DNA of 64,000 nucleotides from Caldicellulosiruptor diazotrophicus (lineage in GTDB: Bacteria > Bacillota > Thermoanaerobacteria > Caldicellulosiruptorales > Caldicellulosiruptoraceae), in the NCBI RefSeq assembly GCF_017347585.1, contig NZ_AP024480.1:2271501-2335500 (forward strand). The letters run 5' to 3'. The number at the start of each line of letters is the position of its first letter. Position 1 is the first letter of the stretch. The notes under the pieces are model-generated. The model saw nothing but the letters and a program-made list of their open reading frames with translations. It searched no databases and was not told the origin of the DNA. Positions 52,443 to 60,695 of the stretch are shown here, in pieces. Position numbers and translations under genes: made by a program.

Positions 52443-53387
52443 TTACCATAACGAGGTTTCTGTAAATTTTCTACTGATATAGTTTGTCAAAATTACAAAT
52501 CCAAAATTTACAACTGAATTGAAAAGACCTACCGCTGCACCATAACCATAGTCCATTTCTAAAAGACCTTTTCGATAAACATATGTAGAAATGACATCAG
52601 CTGTTTCATAGACCAACGGATTATACATTAAAAATACTTTTTCAAAACCTACATTCATAATGCTACCCACTCTCAAAATAAACATTATGATTATTGTAGG
52701 CATTATTCCCGGCAATGTAATATACAATGCTTGTTTTAATCTGCCAGCACCATCAATAATTGCTGCTTCATAGAGCTGAGAGTCAATATTAGAAATTGCT
52801 GCTAAATAAATTATTGAACCCCATCCAAGATTTTGCCATATCCCAGAACCAACATATAATGGTCTGAACCACCCTGGCTCTGACATAAAAGCAATTGGTT
52901 CTTTGACTATTCCTAAGGTCTTTAAAATATAATTTACCAGTCCGTCTCTTGAAAAAAAGTCTAAGATAATACCAACTATTACAACTGTCGATATAAAATG
53001 AGGCATATAACTAATAGTTTGAAGCGTCCTTTTGTAAAAACTATTTTTTATTTCGTTCAATAACAACGCAAAAATGATTGGCGCCGGAAAACCAAAAACA
53101 ATGTCATACACGTTTATTAAAATTGTATTTCGAATAATCCTCCAAACATAGAAACTATCATACACAAAAAACTCTTTGAATTTTTCTAATCCTACCCATG
53201 GACTTCCTATTATGCCTTTTGCAGGTGAAAAATCTTTAAAAGCTATTTGGAGACCATACATTGGAATATAATGAAATACCAAATAGTACAAAAGTATAGG
53301 CAAAATCATAAAATAAAGATTTTTGTTTCGTTTCAAATCTTTTATAAAATCATAAAAATTTACTTTTGTTTTGTTTGATATCTTCAT
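52443..53387 (-). CDS. Carbohydrate ABC permease, LplB type
   Basis: This is a 314-aa permease. ATG 53387 (MKISNKTK) follows AAGGAGG; the frame runs on to 53417 without support. About six transmembrane helices and the coupling loop LYEAAIIDGAGRLKQALYITLPG are seen. The family motif YIPMYGLQIAFKDFSPAKGI lies near the N-terminus. It pairs with the LplC-type permease. Confidence 0.92.
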   Translation of the reverse strand: MKISNKTKVNFYDFIKDLKRNKNLYFMILPILLYYLVFHYIPMYGLQIAFKDFSPAKGIIGSPWVGLEKFKEFFVYDSFYVWRIIRNTILINVYDIVFGFPAPIIFALLLNEIKNSFYKRTLQTISYMPHFISTVVIVGIILDFFSRDGLVNYILKTLGIVKEPIAFMSEPGWFRPLYVGSGIWQNLGWGSIIYLAAISNIDSQLYEAAIIDGAGRLKQALYITLPGIMPTIIIMFILRVGSIMNVGFEKVFLMYNPLVYETADVISTYVYRKGLLEMDYGYGAAVGLFNSVVNFGFVILTNYISRKFTETSLW

Positions 53388-53445
53388 AATATCTATTTCC
53401 TCCTTGGCAATTTGCATTGTCTAAAAACAGAACAATATTTTGTTT

Positions 53446-53481
53446 CACCACAGGCCACCTTTCTTAGGTAAGCCTGTGGTG
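53446..53481 (-). terminator. Intercistronic hairpin between binding protein and permease genes
   Basis: CACCACAGGC pairs perfectly with GCCTGTGGTG on either side of a 16-base loop, with only a weak A/T tail. It probably attenuates or stabilises the transcript, as at 11701-11731. Confidence 0.6.
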
Positions 53482-53489
53482 CATTAAAT

Positions 53490-55082
53490 TTATCTTTTAA
53501 CATATCTGTCATAAGCTATTTGATATATTTTTATTGCTTCCTCTATTCGCATTTTCTTAAGTGTTTTCACCAAACCTTGTATGTCATTTGACTTACCTGT
53601 AATTAGTTTTGAAAACGTCTCATCATAATAGGTGTTAATTGTATTCATTATGTTACTTAACTTTTGTGCCTCATCTGTTGTCAACGAAAGAGGAGGAAGC
53701 CATTTATCATTTTTAGACTTTGCATAATTTTGGGCTGCCTCTACTTGTTGTGGAAGACGAGTTTGTTCGACAAATTCCTTAGCCTGAATAAAAGGACCAT
53801 CTACTTGAGAACGTGTATATTTAGATATTGCAGAAACAGGACCTTGTGAATCTCTTAAGATAAGGTCTGTATAGTATATCTTGCCTTTTATGATGTTATA
53901 TGTTTTCCCAAGAATGCCATAGTTATATGCCATATGTCCTTCCTTGCTATAAGCCCAATCTAAGATTTTCATTGCTAAAGGAATATTTTTACATGCGGTT
54001 GTTATTGCAGCTCCGTAGTTTCTATAATAAAAATCCATTTGACTAAATTCAGGTGTTTGTCCTCTTTTAAGAACAGGGTATGGTACACCTATTAAATCAA
54101 ATTCAGTTCCTTTCTTGTTTGCTAAGAATGTCCCCATATTCCCACCAATGAGACCAAGGAAAGAAGCAACTTGATTATTTAAAATCTTTGCTTCTATACC
54201 GGAGTTATTCGTTGTTATTATGTCTGGATCGATTAATCCTTCTCTCCACCATTTTTGCAATACAGCAATGAAATCCTTAAAATTTGGATGCAATGCACCG
54301 AATTTAACTTTACCATTTTCAACATAAAAATCTGTCTTGAAGCCCCAAGCACCTACTAAAAATCCACAATAATCAAACGTACGACGTGGATTACCATTAT
54401 TTGTTCCATATGCTAATATACTAAATGGATAAAAAGGTGTTTTTACACCTGGCAGTTTATTTTTATTGTTCTTAAACGTCACCAACATTTTATACCAATC
54501 ATCTACTGTTTCTGGAACTTGAAGATTGAGCTTTTTCAACCAATCCCTTCTTATCATTGGTCCGTAAAAAATACAGAGTATTCTATCGCCACGGATAAAT
54601 GGAAAGTTATACACAGTTCCATCATCTAAAGTCATCATCTTTTTTATATCTGGTCTTGAATCCAAAAATTTTTTAAGATTGGGCGCGTATTTTTCTAAAT
54701 AAGGATTGAGTTTAATTATTATTCTGTCCTCAATAGCTTTGTAAACTCCTCCAGGATATCCTTCCCAAGAAGCTTCCATAATATCTGGAAGTTGCCTTGT
54801 TGCTATTATCAAATTAAATTGCTCAGTTTCACCGCCTTGAGGTGGATGCAGAAATTGAATATTGACATTAAATTTTTTCATTATCATTTGATACAAAGGC
54901 AATTGAGAATAATTCTGATAGTGTGCCCCTATTCGCCCACTTAAATTAACCCAATAAGTTAATGTTGGCTTAGTACTTTTTGTGGCACCTAAGGCTGACA
55001 AATTAGGTAAAGTGTTTAATAAAATTAAGCTTAACAATAAAATTAACATTACAGTTTTTGAAATCATTTTGTGTCTTTTCAT
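53490..55082 (-). CDS. Extracellular sugar-binding protein, LplA type, without lipobox
   Basis: This is a 530-aa binding protein. The start is ATG 55082, after AAGGAGTGG. An N-terminal hydrophobic signal (about 8-31) ends in LSALGA with no cysteine, so it looks like a secretory rather than lipoprotein signal. The mature sequence has NLSGRIGAHYQNYSQLPLYQ and LIIATRQLPDIMEAS, typical of LplA/YtcQ-type binding proteins, and PFYPFSILAYGTNNG. The expected ligand is an oligosaccharide, perhaps acidic given the downstream glucuronidase. The lack of a lipid anchor in this lineage is unusual. See finding. Confidence 0.88.
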   Translation of the reverse strand: MKRHKMISKTVMLILLLSLILLNTLPNLSALGATKSTKPTLTYWVNLSGRIGAHYQNYSQLPLYQMIMKKFNVNIQFLHPPQGGETEQFNLIIATRQLPDIMEASWEGYPGGVYKAIEDRIIIKLNPYLEKYAPNLKKFLDSRPDIKKMMTLDDGTVYNFPFIRGDRILCIFYGPMIRRDWLKKLNLQVPETVDDWYKMLVTFKNNKNKLPGVKTPFYPFSILAYGTNNGNPRRTFDYCGFLVGAWGFKTDFYVENGKVKFGALHPNFKDFIAVLQKWWREGLIDPDIITTNNSGIEAKILNNQVASFLGLIGGNMGTFLANKKGTEFDLIGVPYPVLKRGQTPEFSQMDFYYRNYGAAITTACKNIPLAMKILDWAYSKEGHMAYNYGILGKTYNIIKGKIYYTDLILRDSQGPVSAISKYTRSQVDGPFIQAKEFVEQTRLPQQVEAAQNYAKSKNDKWLPPLSLTTDEAQKLSNIMNTINTYYDETFSKLITGKSNDIQGLVKTLKKMRIEEAIKIYQIAYDRYVKR

Positions 55083-55125
55083 TTAAAAACCACTCCTTTT
55101 TTGTTTTTATGTTTTTCACTAATTA

Positions 55126-55154
55126 ACTTTAGTTTGAACATTAACTTTTGTCAA
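55126..55154 (-). promoter_or_regulatory. Promoter with overlapping direct repeats for the second sugar operon
   Basis: On the minus strand TTGACA (55154-55149) and TAAAGT (55131-55126) are 17 bases apart. Two exact AAAGTTAAT repeats (55148-55140 and 55130-55122) lie on them, 18 bases start to start. AraC-type activators bind direct repeats, and the divergent AraC gene is the likely regulator. Confidence 0.5.
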
Positions 55155-55259
55155 TTATGAATAATTAAACTTTCATATTTTAGTTGCTGTTTTCTAACAA
55201 TTATTCCCTTATTAATTTTTCGCTTTGCTTATGAATTTTTAATATTTCTTAGTAGATTA

Positions 55260-55288
55260 TTGTGGATAGATACTTTTCACTGTATTAT
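55260..55288 (+). promoter_or_regulatory. Candidate promoter for the membrane AraC regulator
   Basis: TTGTGG (55260-55265) and TATTAT (55283-55288) are separated by 17 bases, with the -10 box 36 bases before the ATG at 55324. Confidence 0.5.
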
Positions 55289-55323
55289 AGTAAATATAGA
55301 AAACAAAGAGGTGACGTTTATAA

Positions 55324-57675
55324 ATGTTTAATAGATTATTTAGCAAAGACATTTATGTAAGAATAGTAATTTCATACATAATTATCTTTACTATTATTTT
55401 CTTAGCAGGAATTTATACATACTTCATAACTTATAAAGTTTCTGAAAAAAACCTATACAATTATACTGAATCTTTATTAAACCAACTCCCTTTGAGAATA
55501 TATGATGAGATAATTAAACCTTTGGATTTAATCCAACAATCAATTAATCGAAGTCCTTTTTATCTTTCAATTTTTCTAAATTCAAAACCATTAGAAAACA
55601 AGGATAAAATAATATTCGAAATTCGTGATTTTTGTAACGAATTGAAATTCCATTATACAAATCCATTTTTAATTGAAATTGGTATATATTTGCCTCGTGA
55701 CAAAATTGTAATTACACCTAACTTCTTCGAATCTGTAGAACTATTTTTTAATTACTTTGCCGAACCAATTAGTATTAAACGTAACTTATGGTTTAAATTA
55801 CTTTCAAGTAACAATTACAACTATTTTTCTAAACCCATATTCTTTAATTTCAATAAATATTTAGGTAATAAAAAGAAATCCTGCATAGTTTACCTTCATA
55901 CTCTGGATAACTGGCAATTTGATAAATCTAAAGCTACACTTTTTGTTCTTTTAGATTACGACAAGCTGGTAAATTTTCTTAAAGATATTTCTATATACAA
56001 GCAGAATAACATTTTTATAATAAACTCAAATGGAGATATAATAGTTAGCTATAATAACAATCCAAATTTGTTACCTATAGTTTATCATCTAAATTTTCCT
56101 GTAAATAATATTAACAATATTACCCAAATCAAATATAATGGGAAAATTTGGAAATGTTTTTATGTTGTTGATAAGCATTATTGGAAATATATAATATTTA
56201 TACCTTCTAATATCTTTTTCAGAGAACTTTCTTTTTTCAGATTTTATTTTTTGCTTTTTATCTTTGTATCGATTATAACTGGGATTCCGCTTATAGTAAT
56301 ACTTAGCCAAAAAAGTTATCATCCTGTTAGTGAAATAAAAGATATACTATTTAGAAAGCTAAATGTTTATAAAAATATACAATTATTGAAGAAAAAAGAA
56401 TCTCTCATGCTTAAAGAGATTGCCCAAATGTTAGTTAAGGAAGAGGAAGTCCTTAAACGTCAATTAAATGATATCTTACCTATAATTCAATATTCTTTTA
56501 TAGAAAATCTTCTAAAAGGCAACATACTAATGATAGATAAAAATGAATATAAAAGATATCAACTCAATTTTATCTCAGAATATTTTTGTGTAATACTAAT
56601 AGAGGTAAATAATATAAATGAACTATCAACAAAGATATCTTTGAACCATGAACTTTTGCGATTTATAGTTTTTAACGTTTTTGGTGAGATACTTTCCACA
56701 AACAGCAATAAATGTTTTAATATCATTTTATCGTCTGATTTGTTTGCAATAGTTTTAAACCTGACAAATGATAAATCTGAAATCTCTGAAATATTAAGAA
56801 TGCTTGAACATGCAAAGTTCTTTTTAGAACAAAACTTTAATATGCACATAACTATAGGTGTTAGCTCAATTAAATCTGGTATTAATTCAATTTCTGACTG
56901 TTACAAAGAAGCTGAAGCTGCTCTAAAATATAAGTTTGTTGCAGGCAATTTTAAAATATATTCATTTGATAATCTTCCTAAACATCACTACCTGAAGAAA
57001 AATATATTTATTTCATCTGAAATTGAAAATAAGATTTATGATGCAGTGTTAAAAGGTGATAAATTAGCTGTTGAGAATCTTTTAGAATTGATATATGAAA
57101 AAATTATTCAAAAAACCGAGCTTACACCAATTGAAGCGAAGGTTTTGTGCATACAGATAGTAATCATATTTGAAAATGCTTGTAAACTAATTAATTACGA
57201 CCCCTCAGAAAATTTAAAAGATTACTTAGAAGAAAAAGTTATTTCACAAACAAATAATGAAACAATTCAGAATTTTTTTTACAAAATAAAACAAATGTTT
57301 GGACAGATAACCGAATATGTTGAAAAGTACAACCTCACGTTAAGTCGGAAAATTTCTGTAGAAAAAATAATCGAATATATAAATGAAAACTATTCAAATC
57401 CTAATCTATCTTTAACTTCAATAGCTGAGGAATTTCAAATTTCTCCCCAGTATCTTTCTTCAGTCTTTAAAGAAGCTACTGGTCAAAAGTTAAGTGAATA
57501 TATAATTAATATTCGAATTGAAAAAGCTAAATATTTATTATTAAACTCAAACTTATCAATAAATGAAATAGCTCAAAAGGTAGGCTATTATTACCCAACA
57601 AACTTTATTAATGCTTTTAAAAAAAGAGTGGGAATTTCTCCTGCAAAATTTAGAATTATCTCTAATAAAAAGTAA
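55324..57675 (+). CDS. Membrane-bound AraC family transcriptional regulator
   Basis: This is a 783-aa protein starting at ATG 55324 after GAGGTGACG. Two transmembrane segments (about 13-33 and 297-320) flank an extracytoplasmic sensing domain of about 260 residues. A cytoplasmic middle region (about 330-670) follows. The C-terminal AraC helix-turn-helix is SLTSIAEEFQISPQYLSSVF with KVGYYYPTNFINAFKKRVG. It couples sensing outside the cell directly to DNA binding, without a separate kinase. It is divergent from the binding-protein operon and probably controls it. The middle region holds a degenerate GGDEF/PucR-like stretch (ITIGVSSIKSGINSISDCYKEAEAAL), as in YesN-like regulators. Confidence 0.88.
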   Translation: MFNRLFSKDIYVRIVISYIIIFTIIFLAGIYTYFITYKVSEKNLYNYTESLLNQLPLRIYDEIIKPLDLIQQSINRSPFYLSIFLNSKPLENKDKIIFEIRDFCNELKFHYTNPFLIEIGIYLPRDKIVITPNFFESVELFFNYFAEPISIKRNLWFKLLSSNNYNYFSKPIFFNFNKYLGNKKKSCIVYLHTLDNWQFDKSKATLFVLLDYDKLVNFLKDISIYKQNNIFIINSNGDIIVSYNNNPNLLPIVYHLNFPVNNINNITQIKYNGKIWKCFYVVDKHYWKYIIFIPSNIFFRELSFFRFYFLLFIFVSIITGIPLIVILSQKSYHPVSEIKDILFRKLNVYKNIQLLKKKESLMLKEIAQMLVKEEEVLKRQLNDILPIIQYSFIENLLKGNILMIDKNEYKRYQLNFISEYFCVILIEVNNINELSTKISLNHELLRFIVFNVFGEILSTNSNKCFNIILSSDLFAIVLNLTNDKSEISEILRMLEHAKFFLEQNFNMHITIGVSSIKSGINSISDCYKEAEAALKYKFVAGNFKIYSFDNLPKHHYLKKNIFISSEIENKIYDAVLKGDKLAVENLLELIYEKIIQKTELTPIEAKVLCIQIVIIFENACKLINYDPSENLKDYLEEKVISQTNNETIQNFFYKIKQMFGQITEYVEKYNLTLSRKISVEKIIEYINENYSNPNLSLTSIAEEFQISPQYLSSVFKEATGQKLSEYIINIRIEKAKYLLLNSNLSINEIAQKVGYYYPTNFINAFKKRVGISPAKFRIISNKK

Positions 57676-57698
57676 TCTTGGTACTGTTTAAAAAACAA

Positions 57699-57740
57699 AA
57701 AGAGGGGATAGGTATTGTTATTTATCCCCTCTTTTATTAT
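57699..57740. terminator. Rho-independent terminator after the AraC regulator gene
   Basis: AAAGAGGGGATA pairs with TATCCCCTCTTT, followed by TATTATC on the plus strand; the minus side has TTTGTTTTTT. Confidence 0.8.
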
Positions 57741-57862
57741 CATTAACAACTACTCCATACAATATGATACTTGTAGTATAAATCGACTTCTGCCTAAGTT
57801 TTGTCCCCTTTACGCTCTTATTTCTTATCTGCACTAAATAAATTTCCACTTTAATCTTTCAA

Positions 57863-58774
57863 TTAAACCTCTTTATTTTGCTTTAAAATCTGAGCAAATC
57901 TGCAGAATGAACATATTTCTGTTGTTGTAACTTGTCCGCAGCTGATGCACTCTTTAAGTTCAATCTTTTCATAGACATCTTGAAAATGCTTCCTGCCCTT
58001 TTCTAAAAAGCTTGTGATAAAACGCTGTTTTGTCCCTGGACTTTCTTCTTCAAGCCTGTTCAAAACCTCTTTGTACAGAATTGACCTTGCACCAGTTGCG
58101 TGCGGACATTCATCGTGCAAAAATTCAATTTTGTTTATAAGAACATAAAACAAGTTTTCACGCTCTGTAAGAGTATAAAGCGGCTTTACTTTTTTTACAA
58201 GCTTTTGATGAGTAGACTCGAGCACAGGCGACTGTCTTGCAAGATATCCTTCTTCCCATGAAAGAACGTTTCCTAAAAGCGTTGCTGCTTCATCGTCAAG
58301 GTTGTGACCTGTTGCAACAACTGAAAACCCGCCATCATATGCTACTTTATTAAAGAGGTATCTTTTTATTGAACCGCAAATGGAACATGTGCTTCTTTTT
58401 AAAAGCTTTGAAAGTTTGTATATGTCAAGCCCATACTCTTTTTTAATATCTTTTACAATAAGCTCAAGACCGCTTTTTTGTGCAAAGCTTTCTACAACCT
58501 GCTGCGATTTGTCAGAATACTGGCCAATTCCAAGGTTTATATACATTCCTGTAACACTGTACCCTTCATTTGCCAACACATGCCATAGAGCCATGCTGTC
58601 TTTCCCGCCGGAAATTACCACCAAAATCTTATCCTTTTTGTCAAACATCTTGTACCTTTTTATATTTTTCTTTACCTGATTTTTGTAGTAATATAAAAAA
58701 CAATCCTGGCAAAAAGCTGCATTGTGGCGTTTGAGATAAATTATGCCTTTTGCTTTACATCTTACACACTTCAA
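57863..58774 (-). CDS. ttuA: TtuA-type tRNA 2-thiolation enzyme
   Basis: This is a 303-aa ATP-pyrophosphatase-type enzyme. An N-terminal zinc finger (CVRCKAKG, then FCQDC) and a C-terminal one (CISCGQ, then CSFC) flank the catalytic domain with the PP-loop VISGGKDSMALWH. Cysteines in STCSICG and DECPHA match the three-cysteine iron-sulfur site of TtuA. With the sulfur carrier TtuB it should thiolate ribothymidine 54 of tRNA (s2T54), which stabilises tRNA at high temperature. The ttuB-like gene is 27 bp upstream. The TtcA/Ncs6 alternative is less likely given the partner and the zinc fingers. Confidence 0.85.
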   Translation of the reverse strand: MKCVRCKAKGIIYLKRHNAAFCQDCFLYYYKNQVKKNIKRYKMFDKKDKILVVISGGKDSMALWHVLANEGYSVTGMYINLGIGQYSDKSQQVVESFAQKSGLELIVKDIKKEYGLDIYKLSKLLKRSTCSICGSIKRYLFNKVAYDGGFSVVATGHNLDDEAATLLGNVLSWEEGYLARQSPVLESTHQKLVKKVKPLYTLTERENLFYVLINKIEFLHDECPHATGARSILYKEVLNRLEEESPGTKQRFITSFLEKGRKHFQDVYEKIELKECISCGQVTTTEICSFCRFAQILKQNKEV

Positions 58775-58801
58775 AACCTTTTTCAGCTCCTTTCAAAACT
58801 C

Positions 58802-58996
58802 CTAACCACCTGAAACAGCTGAGATAACCTCAATTGTGTCTTCATCATTTAAAATATCATCAGGTGCAACTATCTCACCATTTCTGATAAGCACGTTTGC
58901 CTCCAAGGTTATATTAAGTTCTTTAGCTAAATTTATTACTGTCTTTGGCCCTTTTAGTTCAAGTTCTTTATTTTTACCCACAAATACTACCTTCAC
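58802..58996 (-). CDS. ttuB: TtuB/MoaD-type ubiquitin-like sulfur carrier
   Basis: This is a 64-aa protein. GTG 58996 is chosen because it follows AAGGATGGTG at nine bases and gives the normal family length; the ORF extends to 59077 without support. The fold is beta-grasp and the protein ends in SAVSGG, the Gly-Gly C-terminus that is adenylated and thiocarboxylated. It should hand sulfur to TtuA. Membership is by sequence pattern and neighbourhood; ThiS/MoaD are alternatives. Confidence 0.8.
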   Translation of the reverse strand: MKVVFVGKNKELELKGPKTVINLAKELNITLEANVLIRNGEIVAPDDILNDEDTIEVISAVSGG

Positions 58997-59137
58997 CTTT
59001 GCATTCACCATCCTTACAAATCTTGATGTGCACTTTATAAGTTGCAATAAAATTATATCACAAATCTTTAAAATCAAAACCTAAAATGATAAAATACAAA
59101 AAGAGTAATGTTTTATGAGGAGCTGGATATATTAAGA

Positions 59138-59539
59138 ATGTTTTTTATAGGTATATTTGGCATTGAAGAGAAAGCAAAAGCTATACGGCAGATAGATGTG
59201 ACAGTTTGCCCTTTTTGCACAAGAAAAGGAAACCATACTTTGCTTAAAGTTTATAATTATTTTCATTTTTTCTTTATCCCACTTTTCAGGTGGAATGTTA
59301 GGTATTTTTTGCAAACAAGCTGCTGTAATCGAATTTATATAATTACAAATCAGCGGCTTGCTAAAGACCTTGAACGTGGAATTGACACCCCAATCACTCT
59401 TGCCGACGTTGAACTCTTTAGAAAATTTGAACCTTCGTATGGATTTGAGGATGAAAGGTTTGATTTTTGTCCAAACTGTCAAAGAAGAGTTTCAAAGACT
59501 TTTTTGTACTGTCCTTATTGTGGCAACAAACTTGAATAA
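59138..59539 (+). CDS. Zinc-ribbon protein
   Basis: This is a 133-aa protein with MFFIGIFGIEEKAK at the start (ATG 59138; ATG 59108 is an in-frame alternative). Two cysteine pairs (VCPFC near the front and FCPNC, then YCPYCGNKLE at the end) form zinc-binding sites, and a hydrophobic stretch FHFFFIPLF lies between. The family is a small zinc-ribbon protein of unknown role. It is convergent with nothing and precedes ridA by about 24 bases, so it may be co-transcribed. Confidence 0.7.
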   Translation: MFFIGIFGIEEKAKAIRQIDVTVCPFCTRKGNHTLLKVYNYFHFFFIPLFRWNVRYFLQTSCCNRIYIITNQRLAKDLERGIDTPITLADVELFRKFEPSYGFEDERFDFCPNCQRRVSKTFLYCPYCGNKLE

Positions 59540-59563
59540 ATTTTTCAAGGAGAGTGATTTATA

Positions 59564-59941
59564 ATGAAAAAATATATAGTTTCAAATGATGCTCCAAAAC
59601 CTGTTGGACCGTATTCGCATGCTGTGCAGGTTGGAAATCTTCTTTTTGTCTCAGGACAGCTTGCCATAAACCCAATGTCTGGAAAAATAGAGGGTGACGA
59701 TATTAAAATTCAAACACAGCTTGTTTTTAAGAACATTGAAGCTATTTTGAAAGATGCTGGATTTTCTTTTGAAGATGTTGTCAAAGTAAATGTATACTTG
59801 TCCTCACTTGAGGATTTTGCAAAGTTTAACGAAGTTTACTCCACAATCTTTACGCAGAATTTCCCTGCAAGAACAACCATTGAGGCAAAGCTTTTGCCAG
59901 GTGCTCTTATAGAAGTCGATGTTATCGCTGCAAAGGAGTGA
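59564..59941 (+). CDS. ridA: RidA family enamine/imine deaminase
   Basis: This is a 125-aa trimeric enzyme that hydrolyses reactive 2-aminoacrylate and related enamines. Motifs include DAPKPVGPYSHAV near the N-terminus, the FVSGQLAINP segment and the active-site Arg in FPARTTIEAKLLPGALIEVDVIA. The length is typical. It lies 12 bp before queC. Confidence 0.95.
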   Translation: MKKYIVSNDAPKPVGPYSHAVQVGNLLFVSGQLAINPMSGKIEGDDIKIQTQLVFKNIEAILKDAGFSFEDVVKVNVYLSSLEDFAKFNEVYSTIFTQNFPARTTIEAKLLPGALIEVDVIAAKE

Positions 59942-59953
59942 AAAACTTTAAAA

Positions 59954-60619
59954 ATGAAAGCAGTTGTAGTGTTATCTGGCGGAATGGACTCTACAACACT
60001 TCTTTATGATGTTAAAAGTCAAGGCTATGAAGTCTTTGCAATAAGTTTTTTGTACGGACAAAAACATTCAAAAGAGCTTGAGTTTGCAAAAAAGACATGC
60101 AGTCTTTTATCCATCCATCACAAGATTGTTGATATCTCATTTTTTGCAGATCTTGCACCATCTGCACTCACAACGCCTGACTGGGATGTGCCAGAGGGAT
60201 ATTACACCGACAGCACCATGAAACAGACAGTTGTTCCAAACAGGAACATGGTTTTGCTTTCTATTTCTGCAGCATATGCTATATCGCTTGGGGCAAAAAA
60301 GCTGTTTTATGGCGCACATGCAGGTGATCATCCTATATACCCTGACTGTCGCAAAGAGTTTGTTGAGGCAATGAAAAATGCACTATATCTTGCTGACTAT
60401 ATAGGCCTTGAGCTTGAAGCACCTTATGTTGATATGAAAAAAGAGGATATTCTAAAAAGAGGACTTGAACTTGGGGTAGATTACAGTTTAACCTGGTCAT
60501 GTTACAAAGGTGGTCAAAAAGCCTGTGGCAGGTGCGGAACATGCACAGAGCGAATTGAAGCTTTCAAAAAAGTGGGCGTGAAAGACCCAATTGAATATAA
60601 AATTGAAATTGACTGGTAA
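59954..60619 (+). CDS. queC: 7-cyano-7-deazaguanine synthase
   Basis: This is a 221-aa enzyme that makes preQ0 from 7-carboxy-7-deazaguanine using ammonia and ATP, the step after QueE. The PP-loop is VLSGGMDSTTLL. The C-terminus has the zinc site CYKGGQKACGRCGTC. GAHAGDHPIYPDCR is a family motif. Its QueE partner lies 10 kb upstream in this window on the same strand. Reading frame and length are normal. Confidence 0.95.
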   Translation: MKAVVVLSGGMDSTTLLYDVKSQGYEVFAISFLYGQKHSKELEFAKKTCSLLSIHHKIVDISFFADLAPSALTTPDWDVPEGYYTDSTMKQTVVPNRNMVLLSISAAYAISLGAKKLFYGAHAGDHPIYPDCRKEFVEAMKNALYLADYIGLELEAPYVDMKKEDILKRGLELGVDYSLTWSCYKGGQKACGRCGTCTERIEAFKKVGVKDPIEYKIEIDW

Positions 60620-60624
60620 AAATA

Positions 60625-60672
60625 AAAGGCTGGTTTGTCGCTTTTTTGAAGCATCAACCAGCCTTTTTTTTA
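60625..60672. terminator. Bidirectional terminator between queC and the M23 peptidase gene
   Basis: AAAGGCTGGTT pairs with AACCAGCCTTT, followed by a T run on the plus strand; the minus side has TTTTATTTTT after the stem. Confidence 0.8.
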
Positions 60673-60695
60673 TACTTGTACTTGAAATTCCTTTA

